NCBI RefSeq assembly: GCF_023544865.1
Contig: NZ_JAMJFX010000006.1
Location: 62,001 to 126,000 of the forward strand
DNA length: 64,000 bases
Origin: Phaeovulum molybdatiresistens
GTDB lineage: Bacteria > Pseudomonadota > Alphaproteobacteria > Rhodobacterales > Rhodobacteraceae
Reading direction: 5' to 3'
Part shown: positions 1 through 7,517 of the stretch, piece after piece
How the letters are laid out: every line of letters begins with the position of its first letter
Numbering within the stretch: position 1 is the stretch's first letter
Notes under the pieces: generated by a model
Told to the model about the DNA's origin: nothing
The model's input: only the letters and a program-made list of their open reading frames with translations
The model's database searches: none
Position numbers and translations under genes: made by a program

Positions 1-731
1 GTGGGGGTGGTCCCCGTCTCCATCTGCATCGCCAGCAGGGTCACATCGGCCCCCGCCGTCGCACTGGCGGGCCCAAGCCCAAGGTGACAGGCCCCCGCCA
101 CGGCCGAGGCAAAGACAAAACTGACCCGCCAGGTCAGCCCGTCGGCCAGCAGGGTCTGCCGGATGTCGGAACAGCTGCCCAGATCGCCGCGGGTGGCCAC
201 CAGTGCCCCGACCGGGCCGGCCACATGCGTTTCCCCCCCCGCGCCCGAGATCACCACCCGCGCCGCGCCCGAACTTCCGGCGCGCAGAAAGCAAGTGACC
301 GCGTAGCTGGTGCCCGCCGCCAGCGTGACATTGGCCTTCAGCCGCGCCCAGATCACACCCGATGACGGCACGCTGACCCCCGCAAACCGCCCCAGTGCAT
401 TCAGCGCAAGTGGCTGGGGGCTGCAGCTGTCCGCGATCCAGCCGGGCACCGTGGCGATCGACTGTGGCACCAGATTGGTGGCCGCAGCTTCCAGCAACAG
501 CCCGCGCAGGGCGCCACTGGCCGGGTCATGGTCAAACCGCGGCGCATCGGCGCCAAGCGACACAAGCGCCCCAGCGGGCGCAAAGGCGCTGCCCGGACTG
601 GCCCGCGTCAGCGCCAGCCCCGCAGGCAGGCTGCCCTGCGTCAGGTCAAAGACGTGCACCCCGGCGCGGCGCGCCAAACTGCACCCCAGCCCCGGGCCGG
701 GGCGGCTTAGCCGGAAATCGAACCCCGGCAT
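1..731 (-). CDS. Phage/GTA-like head spike fiber protein, C-terminus beyond window
   Basis: The reading frame opens with ATG at 731 and stays open to the left edge (243 codons seen), so the C-terminus is missing. It starts 2 nt after the stop of the spike-base gene, so the two are translationally coupled. Near residues 60-85 it has the block PRFDHDPASGALRGLLLEAA followed by TNL, typical of phage and gene-transfer-agent head spike fiber proteins. The following segment is a beta-rich, Gly/Ala/Ser-rich adhesin-like stretch. In Rhodobacter capsulatus the pair GhsA/GhsB forms the GTA head spike, and GhsB binds the capsule of recipient cells; that is family knowledge. Assignment to a GTA rather than a prophage cannot be settled here because no capsid or terminase genes are in view. 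Confidence 0.72.
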   Translation of the reverse strand, partial: MPGFDFRLSRPGPGLGCSLARRAGVHVFDLTQGSLPAGLALTRASPGSAFAPAGALVSLGADAPRFDHDPASGALRGLLLEAAATNLVPQSIATVPGWIADSCSPQPLALNALGRFAGVSVPSSGVIWARLKANVTLAAGTSYAVTCFLRAGSSGAARVVISGAGGETHVAGPVGALVATRGDLGSCSDIRQTLLADGLTWRVSFVFASAVAGACHLGLGPASATAGADVTLLAMQMETGTTP

Positions 732-733
732 GG

Positions 734-997
734 TCAGACCAGCAGCGCATGGATGCCATCGGCGGTGGTTCCGCTGGCATGCACCCGGCGCACGCCCACC
801 GGCAGGATGCTCATCTCGGGCACCGACAGGGTGCGGACATGGCCGCGCACGGTGGTCACGGTCAGCGCGCCCGCGGTCTGGATGAACAGGGCGGCGGCCA
901 CCTCGGGCAGGTCGGCGGTGTCGCTGGGCGTCACCGGCAGGATGTCGCTGGCGGGACCAGACAGGGACAGTGCGCGGTTCTTGAACGGGTCTTGCAT
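734..997 (-). CDS. Spike base protein, RCAP_rcc01079-like family (GhsA-like)
   Basis: An 87-residue protein. The ATG at 997 is preferred over an in-frame start at 1027 because a GGAG lies 6-7 nt upstream of it and the protein then begins MQDPFKNRA, as is usual for this family. The pattern PSDTADLPEVAAALFIQTAG, then a VTTVRG strand, then the ending ILPVGVRRVHASGTTADG matches the small all-beta spike base proteins found beside spike fiber genes in Rhodobacter-type gene transfer agents and related phages. The stop is 2 nt from the start of the fiber gene. The probable role is the base that fixes the fiber to the capsid. No other phage structural genes are visible, which fits the separate ghsAB locus known in R. 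capsulatus. Confidence 0.75.
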   Translation of the reverse strand: MQDPFKNRALSLSGPASDILPVTPSDTADLPEVAAALFIQTAGALTVTTVRGHVRTLSVPEMSILPVGVRRVHASGTTADGIHALLV

Positions 998-1073
998 GGG
1001 ACACTCCATCATTTGTGATCCCGGCACCCTATTTCCAATGCGTTAACGCCCGCGCTAGGCAGCGTACGCCGCC

Positions 1074-3191
1074 TCAGCCGCCATAATAGCCCGCGTAATG
1101 ATAGCCGCCCTTGCGTTCCGGTTCACGGTTAAGCGCGCACAGCACCTCGGCCCGTTCGGGCGTGACCTCGGACAGCACCTGCAGCGCGTCGCGCAGATCG
1201 CCCTGCCCGGTCTGTGCAAACTGCACCACCATCACCACCGCATCAGCAAAGGGCGCAAGATAGCGCGCGTCCACCACCGGCAGAACCGGCGGCGCATCCA
1301 GGATGACAATGTCGAATTCGCTGCGCGCGGCCGCGACCAGCCGGGCAAAGATCGGCGCGCCCAGAAGCTGATCGGTTTCCCGATGCGCCCGCCCCCGCCC
1401 CGGCATCAGCAGCGCCTGTGACAGCGGGTCTTGAACCAGAAAGCTGGCGGTCTCCTGTTCGGCGCCGGGGTCAGTCAGGTAATCGATCATGCCCCGCGCG
1501 GGATCAATGCCTGCCACCCGGTGCAGGCCGGGCCGGCGCAGGTCGGCATCGATCAGGATCACGCTGCGCCCGCTGGCGGCAAAGGCCCGCGCCAGCGCCA
1601 GCGCCGTGGTCGATTTGCCCTCGGCCGGATTGGCCGACGTGACAAGGATGCAATCGCCCTGCCCCCCGGCCCCCCGCCTGCGCCCCAGCGCATGTTCCAG
1701 CGAGGCCCGCAGCCGCCGCACCGCCTCGGCATAGACGCCAAGGGGCGCGGTCACCACGGTATCGGCGATCGCGGCCCCTGCCTCGCCGCGCGGCGCCACA
1801 AGCGGCAGCGCGGTCGCGACCTTTACCCGCATCACCTCACGCAGCTGATGTTCGGACGTGATGCCACCGACGTAATATTCATTCAGAAACGCCAGCCCGA
1901 TCCCCAGACCCAAGCCAGCCACAAGCCCGAAGCCCAGAACCAGCGCCCGGTTCGGATGGGACGGCCGCGCAGGCGACAGCGCGGGCGAGACGATGCGGCT
2001 ATCGGCCATCTGCACCGCTGCCAGAACCTCCAGCTCGCGCATGCGCGACAACAGCGTCTGATACTGCCCGCGCGCGATCGTCGCCTCTTGCTGCAATTGA
2101 TACAGCTCGCTTAGCACCTGCGGCGGCAATTCCCCCGCCAGAAGCGCCTCGCGCAGCGCGCCGCGCGACTCGCGCATGGTCGCGGCAAGTGCCGTGCCCT
2201 CGGCCTGCAGCGCGGCAATGGCCTCGGCGGCGGCGCGTTCCTGATCCACCGCCAGGGCCGCCAGCGCCCCCCGCAGGTCGATTTCCGCCGCCGATCCCGG
2301 ATCAGCCCCGCCCAGCCGGCGCTGAAGCGCCTCGCGTTCCGCCTGAAGCTGGGCCAGCGCCTCGGTGCCAAGCCGCGCCGTCAGCGCCGCCCAATCCTCA
2401 CGCTCCAGCGCGCGCGCGGCTTCACGCCCGCGCAGATCGGCCTCCAGCCGCCGCGCATCCATCGCGCGCAGATCCGCGCGCAACGCGGCAATATCGGCCA
2501 GACCGGTTTCGGTTTCGATCCGGTCCAGGTTTTCTTCGATATAGCGGTCGATCGCGGCCTCTGATCCGGTCAGCGCGGTTTGCGCGGCCGCAACCTGGCC
2601 CTGCAACATGTCACGCGACCCCAGTGATCCCGACACCTTGCTGGCCAGCTGTGCCTGAATATAGGCCTCGGCCAGGGCATTGCTCAGCGCCGCCGCCCGA
2701 TCCGCATCGACCGAAGCAACCGACACCGCGATCACATGCGTCAGCCCCCGCCGCCGGACGGATGTGGCTTGCATGAAGCGATCCAGCACCCCCTTGACCA
2801 GCACCTCGCCGCTGATTTCCAGCGCGCTTTCAAAGCCCAGGGCCGCGCGGAACCGATCCGCCAGCGACAGACCCGGCCCGAATTCCGCATCGGCGATCAG
2901 GTTCTGGTCGCGCACCACCGCCAGCGCCACCGTGGGCGAACGCAGGATCTCGACCTCGCTGTCCACACGCGCATTCTCGCCCGAGGCTGAACGCGCGGTA
3001 TCCTCGCCATAAAGCAGCGATTTCGGCGCCGGATCGACCATCACCAGCGCGGTCGCGGTATAGATCGGCCGGACCAGCACCACATAGACCAGCGCCAGCG
3101 CCAGCATCAGAAAGACCGACGCCAGGATCAGGCGCAGCTGCCGGCGCAGCAGAAAGACGATGGATTTCAGGTCAAGCGGATCACTGGTCAT
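1074..3191 (-). CDS. Polysaccharide co-polymerase / BY-type tyrosine autokinase (Wzc-like)
   Basis: 705 residues, an inner-membrane chain-length regulator fused to a cytoplasmic tyrosine kinase. The N-terminal Wzz domain has a membrane segment at about residues 17-38. A long coiled-coil periplasmic part rich in Ala, Glu and Arg follows, then a second membrane segment near 410-430 preceded by a Pro-rich SPARPSHPNR. The kinase domain has Walker A (NPAEGKSTT, Lys526), Walker A' (ILIDADLRRP) and an intact Walker B (IVILDAPPV). The C-terminus YHYAGYYGG is the expected autophosphorylated Tyr cluster. It is probably the last gene of the operon that contains a metallophosphoesterase and an O-antigen ligase-like protein. 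A second Wzc is encoded at 57795-60008. Confidence 0.9.
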   Translation of the reverse strand: MTSDPLDLKSIVFLLRRQLRLILASVFLMLALALVYVVLVRPIYTATALVMVDPAPKSLLYGEDTARSASGENARVDSEVEILRSPTVALAVVRDQNLIADAEFGPGLSLADRFRAALGFESALEISGEVLVKGVLDRFMQATSVRRRGLTHVIAVSVASVDADRAAALSNALAEAYIQAQLASKVSGSLGSRDMLQGQVAAAQTALTGSEAAIDRYIEENLDRIETETGLADIAALRADLRAMDARRLEADLRGREAARALEREDWAALTARLGTEALAQLQAEREALQRRLGGADPGSAAEIDLRGALAALAVDQERAAAEAIAALQAEGTALAATMRESRGALREALLAGELPPQVLSELYQLQQEATIARGQYQTLLSRMRELEVLAAVQMADSRIVSPALSPARPSHPNRALVLGFGLVAGLGLGIGLAFLNEYYVGGITSEHQLREVMRVKVATALPLVAPRGEAGAAIADTVVTAPLGVYAEAVRRLRASLEHALGRRRGAGGQGDCILVTSANPAEGKSTTALALARAFAASGRSVILIDADLRRPGLHRVAGIDPARGMIDYLTDPGAEQETASFLVQDPLSQALLMPGRGRAHRETDQLLGAPIFARLVAAARSEFDIVILDAPPVLPVVDARYLAPFADAVVMVVQFAQTGQGDLRDALQVLSEVTPERAEVLCALNREPERKGGYHYAGYYGG

Positions 3192-3229
3192 CGGGTCAAC
3201 TCTTTAAAAGGTGGCGGCGGGGCGGCCGG

Positions 3230-4066
3230 TTACGCGCAACTGAACGCAGGGGCGGGGCCATGTTCGGCAATCAGGAAAGCGGGTTCGTCACCGGGGAACA
3301 GGCGCACCGCGCTTAGCCGGCCTGTGGCATAGGCGCCGCTGTCCACATTGATGCGCCAGCCGCGCTGCATCGCGCGGGGCTGCGGCATGTGGCCATGCAC
3401 CACCAGCGCGCCGCCAAGACCCGCAGGCGCGGGCAGCGCCGGGTCGTCAAACCCGCGCGACCACAGCAACGTGTCCAGCGTCTGGCCTTTCAGCGGTCGG
3501 TCGGGGGCGGTGCCCGCATGGCAAAAGAAATGCCCCGCCCAAAGCCAGCCCGGCAGGCCACGCAGAAAGGCCAGATGCGCCGGGGGCACATGCGCGGCCA
3601 CAAGCGCCGCCAGGCGCCGCGCAGGCATGCGGTAGCCATGCCGCGGATCGGGCGCAATGCCATAGGATGCCAACGTCTGCGCCCCGCCATGGTCCAGCCA
3701 TGCCGCCCGCGGATCGGGGGCTGTCAGAAAGTCCAGCGCCATCTGTTCGTGGTTGCCCATCAGGCATAGTCGGCGCAGCCCCGGCGGCGCGGGGGCCAGC
3801 AGAAAATCGATCAGCCCCGCGCTGTCGGGGCCGCGGTCGATCATGTCGCCCAGGATCACCACCAGTGCAGGCTTGTTGCCAAAGCGCGCGGCCCGGTCGG
3901 TCAGAATGCGCCGTTCCAGCTGACGGTATAATGCCGCCTCGCCGTGGATGTCGCCCACCGCATAAATCGGTGGAAAGGGCCCAGGCAGGTCAAGCCCGGG
4001 CGCGTGCTCACCAGCTGGCACCACGCCCCCGGACCAGACCCGCCGCAGGATCGCCGCCAGGTTCAT
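3230..4066 (-). CDS. Metallophosphoesterase (PPP/ApaH-like)
   Basis: 278 residues from the ATG at 4066, which overlaps the stop of the upstream O-antigen ligase gene (ATGA). A longer in-frame reading up to 4204 would add low-quality Arg/Gly-rich sequence. All signature blocks of the calcineurin-like fold are present: GDIHG, GDMIDRGPDS, GNHEQ, a later CHAG, and VHGHMPQ, which together bind two metals. Family members are Ser/Thr or Tyr protein phosphatases or dinucleoside polyphosphate hydrolases. Its position between an EPS ligase and a tyrosine autokinase suggests, as inference only, a role in dephosphorylating the kinase or in EPS turnover. No signal peptide is seen, so it should be cytoplasmic. 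Confidence 0.85.
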   Translation of the reverse strand: MNLAAILRRVWSGGVVPAGEHAPGLDLPGPFPPIYAVGDIHGEAALYRQLERRILTDRAARFGNKPALVVILGDMIDRGPDSAGLIDFLLAPAPPGLRRLCLMGNHEQMALDFLTAPDPRAAWLDHGGAQTLASYGIAPDPRHGYRMPARRLAALVAAHVPPAHLAFLRGLPGWLWAGHFFCHAGTAPDRPLKGQTLDTLLWSRGFDDPALPAPAGLGGALVVHGHMPQPRAMQRGWRINVDSGAYATGRLSAVRLFPGDEPAFLIAEHGPAPAFSCA

Positions 4067-5409
4067 GCCGCCGCCCCCGCGACCCGGGCACGTTCTTCGG
4101 GCAGGCGACGCGCCAGCCCAAGCGCCAGGATCGACAGCAACAGCAGAACGTTGCCCTGAACCTCCAGGCTGACATCGGCCAGCGAATGAACCGCCGCCAC
4201 GCATAGCGCGCTAAGCCCCGCCACGGGCAGCAGGCTGTCCGCCGGGCGGGCACGGCGCAGACGGACAAGCCGCCGCGCCGCCAACAGCCCCGCAAGCGGC
4301 GGCAATGACCCCGCGATCAGCCCCATCTCGGCCCAAAGCGCCAGATAGACCGAATGGGCGTGATCCCAGATCAGCCCCGGCTCCAGCGACGGGCGGTGGT
4401 GCAGCTCAAAGGCCGGGGCAAAGGCATCAAGGCCATAGCCCGTCCAGGGCCGCGCCCAGATCATCGTGGCCACCTGGCGCCACAGTTCCAGTCGGTGGGC
4501 CGCATCCCCGACCGTCAGGATCGCGCGATCCGCCAGCCCTGCCCCGGCCACAAGCAGCACCAGCGCGAACCCGGCAAGCCCGGCCCAGCCTGTTCCACGC
4601 CCAAGCCCCCCCGGCATCGCCAGCGTCACCAGCGCAAGCCCCGCCACCGTCGCCACCAGACCCATCCGCGACTGTGTGCCCAGCAACGCCAGAAGCACGA
4701 TCCCCAGCGTCGCCCAAAGCGCCGCCCCGGTGACGCCCGACGGCGCCAGCCAATGGCCCCGCAGGCTTCGCCCGCGCCCGCCCAGCAAAAGCGCAAGACC
4801 CAGCGTCGCCCCCATGCCCAGAAAGGTGGCAAACGCATTGCGGCTGACAAAGGTGCCGGTGACCGCGCCGCGATAGAACTGCTTTTCCCCCCAGGGGAAC
4901 TGGTCGCCAAACAGCGTCAGCGACAGCAACCCCCAAAGGGCATGCGCGACCACACCGGCATAGATCACCCAACCGATCCGGCGCGCATGGTCGGGGCGCG
5001 CGGCGGCCTGGGTCAGCATCGCGAACAGCGCCAGACTGCCCGCGATGCGCAGGATCGCCGGTTGCCCCGCCCCCGGCGCAAGGCTGATCGTCGCGGCGGC
5101 CGCCACCCCGGTTTCGGGAAGGGCCACAACGGCCTGCGGCAGCGCCCCCGCGACCGGCAGGATCTGAAACCCCGCAAAGGCCAGAAACAAAAGGATCGGT
5201 ACCAAAACCGGCCGCAGGGTCGCAACCCGCCCAAAGCCGCCCCCGCGCGCCACATGAAGCCCCGCCACGGCGCAGGCCAGCACCGCGCCGATCAACCAGA
5301 CCGGCGCCCGGTTCCCGCCAGCGGCAAGCGGGGTAACCAGCACAAGCGCCACCAGCACCCCGTCAGCAAACCCCATCCGCGCTTGTGTCATGCGCCCGCC
5401 CGCGATCAT
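4063..5409 (-). CDS. O-antigen ligase / polymerase-like membrane protein
   Basis: About 448 residues from the ATG at 5409, which overlaps the upstream stop by 4 nt. An ATG at 5391 is a possible alternative. The protein is almost entirely hydrophobic, with ten or more predicted membrane helices, and has the large periplasmic loop typical of the Wzy_C/WaaL family between the middle and late helices. Within it the segment GYGLDAFAPAFELHHRP and the nearby DHAHSVYLALWAEMG fit the family pattern of Arg/His-rich loop ends followed by a helix with H-N/S. The likely job is joining or polymerising undecaprenyl-linked glycan on the periplasmic face. Which of the two is not decidable from sequence alone. 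A second member of the superfamily is at 53638-55053. Confidence 0.85.
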   Translation of the reverse strand: MIAGGRMTQARMGFADGVLVALVLVTPLAAGGNRAPVWLIGAVLACAVAGLHVARGGGFGRVATLRPVLVPILLFLAFAGFQILPVAGALPQAVVALPETGVAAAATISLAPGAGQPAILRIAGSLALFAMLTQAAARPDHARRIGWVIYAGVVAHALWGLLSLTLFGDQFPWGEKQFYRGAVTGTFVSRNAFATFLGMGATLGLALLLGGRGRSLRGHWLAPSGVTGAALWATLGIVLLALLGTQSRMGLVATVAGLALVTLAMPGGLGRGTGWAGLAGFALVLLVAGAGLADRAILTVGDAAHRLELWRQVATMIWARPWTGYGLDAFAPAFELHHRPSLEPGLIWDHAHSVYLALWAEMGLIAGSLPPLAGLLAARRLVRLRRARPADSLLPVAGLSALCVAAVHSLADVSLEVQGNVLLLLSILALGLARRLPEERARVAGAAA

Positions 5410-6110
5410 CGGCCCGCCCCTTCCCCCGCACCCTTCACCGCATGCAGAAAGGCGCGCTGCGCCACGGGCGGCAAAGTCTCGGCCACAGATACCAGAACGG
5501 GGCGGATCGGCGGATCGGTGTGCCAACGCTGCGCCATGGCCCCGCGATAGCGCGGCGCGGCGATCAGCAGCGCCGCATCCGCGCCGACCGCGCCGCGTGC
5601 CTTTTCCGACAGATCGGCCCAGACCGGCAGGGCCAGATCCAGCCGCCGCGCCGCAAGCCAGCCCTCGCCCGGGGCGGTGCGCTGCGCAAGGGTTATGGCC
5701 TGTGAAAACCCTGCAGGATCGGCCCTGGCCAGCGCCGCCTCGGCCCGCACCAGATGCGCCAGGCCAAGCGTCGGCGCACGCGCCAGAATGGCCCCCGCCA
5801 GATCCGCGCAACGCCGGGCCAGCAGGGCGCGCCGGTCGTCCGTTTGCAGCGCGGCAAAGGGCCCGCGCAAGGCCCGATCACAGGCCTCCAGCTGCGCCCG
5901 TTGCCCGCGCAGCGAAAGCGCTGGATGAACGGGGCCTGTGTGCGGGCCCGTCAACACCTGTTCGACCTGCGCCGCCGGCCCCCTTTGCCCAAGCATCGCC
6001 GCCCGGTATTCCCGTGGCAGCATCGCCGCAGCCGCCAGCGCCACGGCCAAAGCCGCAGAAACAATCATAAGGCGAGCTATCGGCAAGGGCATCACTGCCG
6101 AAAATGACAT
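5406..6110 (-). CDS. Membrane-anchored periplasmic protein of EPS operon, unknown function
   Basis: 234 residues, first gene of the minus-strand operon ending at 1074. A single N-terminal hydrophobic segment (about residues 11-29, rich in Ala, Val and Leu) is a signal anchor or uncleaved signal. The remainder is a helical, Ala/Arg/Leu-rich domain that looks like irregular tetratricopeptide-type helices (repeated LARA, RAEAAL, AQRTAPGEG). No catalytic motif is recognised. Its stop overlaps the start of the ligase-like gene, so the products are probably made together, and a scaffold or accessory role in the assembly complex is plausible. The start at 6110 has a weak GGA upstream; ATG 6092 is an alternative. 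I do not recognise a named family. Confidence 0.65.
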   Translation of the reverse strand: MSFSAVMPLPIARLMIVSAALAVALAAAAMLPREYRAAMLGQRGPAAQVEQVLTGPHTGPVHPALSLRGQRAQLEACDRALRGPFAALQTDDRRALLARRCADLAGAILARAPTLGLAHLVRAEAALARADPAGFSQAITLAQRTAPGEGWLAARRLDLALPVWADLSEKARGAVGADAALLIAAPRYRGAMAQRWHTDPPIRPVLVSVAETLPPVAQRAFLHAVKGAGEGAGR

Positions 6111-6216
6111 GCGCAGGGTCCGATCCTGTGGTCCGTTTCCGCGGGGCTAGGCGCTTTTTCTGTGTCGATCATGAAAATGGAAACGCCACAAGTCCCAATA
6201 AAAAAAGCCGTATTGT

Positions 6217-6236
6217 GCGTTGCCACCATGCAACGC
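6217..6236. promoter_or_regulatory. 20-bp perfect inverted repeat, candidate operator
   Basis: GCGTTGC-CACCAT-GCAACGC has 7-bp arms and a 6-nt spacer. It lies in the relatively AT-rich 225-bp gap between divergent genes starting at 6110 (minus) and 6336 (plus). The size and symmetry resemble a lux-type or TetR/GntR-type operator. There is no T-run, so a terminator is unlikely. It could act on either gene. The rest of the gap holds an A-run at 6200-6206 and probably both promoters, but I could not assign -35/-10 boxes with confidence. Confidence 0.35.
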
Positions 6237-6335
6237 GACGGGCGCAAAGCCCCGATCCGTAACGCGAAGGAATGTTGCATCTCACCCCGGGCCATGCTTA
6301 GGGTAATGCAATCATAGGTTTAAAGGGGTTTCTGT

Positions 6336-6740
6336 ATGCGCCGCCATCTTCTTGCCACCCTTCTGTCGATCACATGCCTGTCGCCGGCGGCTGTCGGGGC
6401 GCAACAGACGCTGTTCGACGCGCGCGCGATCAGCGCTGGTTGCGCGGCGGGTGATTGTGTTGGCGCGGTGCGCGTCTCGGTTGCGGCGCTGCAAGCCCAG
6501 GGCCTGACCCAGCCCGCGATGAATTCGCAACTGGCGATCCTGGCGGCAATGCTGGTGCAGGCCGCCCAAACCGCCCCCGCCGCTGCCGCCGCCGACTATG
6601 CCGCGGCGCTTGAGGCCGTTGCCGCCGCCAGCACCGACCCGACGCAGGCCCGTGCCATCGCCGAAGTGGCGCAGAAGATCGCGGCCGGCAATGCCGCAGC
6701 GATCGACCTGACGACCGGCATCGCAGCCTCGGCCGGGTAA
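6336..6740 (+). CDS. Small secreted Ala-rich protein, unknown
   Basis: 134 residues with a clear signal peptide (MRRHLLATLLSITCLSPAAV then GAQ), so probably periplasmic. The ATG has a good AAGGGG 7 nt upstream. The mature part contains two Cys close together (SAGCAAGDCVGA), which may form a disulfide, then amphipathic Ala/Gln-rich helices (AAILAAMLVQAAQTA-like). No family was recognised. It is monocistronic, and its stop is 12 nt from the stop of the convergent ClpP-like gene. Codon use is like its neighbours. Confidence 0.6.
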   Translation: MRRHLLATLLSITCLSPAAVGAQQTLFDARAISAGCAAGDCVGAVRVSVAALQAQGLTQPAMNSQLAILAAMLVQAAQTAPAAAAADYAAALEAVAAASTDPTQARAIAEVAQKIAAGNAAAIDLTTGIAASAG

Positions 6741-6752
6741 GAGGCGGTGGCC

Positions 6753-7256
6753 CTAATCACGGCATTCGGGGATGCCCAGACGGATCAGCTCGGTCCCGCG
6801 CAACTCGGCGAAGCCCACAAGGATGTGGCGCGCCTCGCGCAGATACCAGCCGCGCAACGGTTCGGGATAATGGTCCGCAACGATCCGCGACCAGCGTTCG
6901 AAGGCGTCGGGGCGCAGCGCAAGGCCGGGACGGGGCGATCCGGGGCCGTGAAACCCCAACCGCGCGGCGCGCGCAACGCAGGTGCCCGGCAGCGCCAGGA
7001 ACATCGTGCAGGCCGACCAGCAGCCGCCCACGATACGCACCCGGGCACCGCGCGCGCGCAGGTCACGGATCATCGTCACCCGGTCCGCTATGGCGCCGCC
7101 GGGATCGTCGCGGACGGTCTGAACCATCGGCGCGGCGCAGGCCGCATCGGGCCGGGCAAGGCCAAGCAGCAGGGCCAACCACAGCCCGACCGTAAGATGA
7201 CGCGCCGCCCGCAGCGCAATGCGCACACGGCGGCTGTGGCGCGAAGACCGCAGCAT
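6753..7256 (-). CDS. Exported ClpP/crotonase-fold-like protein
   Basis: 167 residues from the ATG at 7256. The in-frame extension to 7400 lacks coding character. The Arg-rich N-terminus followed by VGLWLALLLGLARPDAACA is a signal peptide or anchor. The mature part contains DDPGGAIADRVTMIRDLRA, then VRIVGGCWSACTMFLAL, then ARLGFHGP. This spacing of a Pro-Gly-Gly turn, a Gly-x-Cys-x-Ser-Ala-Cys-Thr nucleophile elbow and a GFH strand is typical of small periplasmic ClpP-like proteins common in Alphaproteobacteria, with the Ser of the elbow as presumed nucleophile. Substrates are unknown. Whether it is an active protease is not shown by sequence. Confidence 0.6.
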   Translation of the reverse strand: MLRSSRHSRRVRIALRAARHLTVGLWLALLLGLARPDAACAAPMVQTVRDDPGGAIADRVTMIRDLRARGARVRIVGGCWSACTMFLALPGTCVARAARLGFHGPGSPRPGLALRPDAFERWSRIVADHYPEPLRGWYLREARHILVGFAELRGTELIRLGIPECRD

Positions 7257-7517
7257 GGACCACCCCCAATGGTGATGCCCGTTCGTTCTGACCGGATTCC
7301 GCGCAGACCCCACATCCCCGCTGTCCCCACCAAAGCAGCAAGCCGTTAAGAACCGTTTAGCGGGCCGCCTGCACACCGCAGCAAGGGATGTGAAAGACAA
7401 TAGGCGAAAGGCGGGAACGCCTGCTATGCTAAGGGTTAATAGGTTGTCCCACCCGGGCGGGAAGACGCGCCCGCGCCTCCGCCGCCCATCATTTTCAGTT
7501 GTATCCGAGTATCACCC

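Noticed and set aside
1..1000. A complete prophage at the left edge
   Set aside because: Only the two spike-type genes are visible and the adjacent genes are EPS functions. No integrase, att site or capsid gene is seen, so a prophage cannot be claimed.
6092..6295. 67-codon minus-strand ORF upstream of the left EPS operon
   Set aside because: It overlaps the start of a better-supported gene and spans the 20-bp palindrome. Its translation has no recognisable feature.
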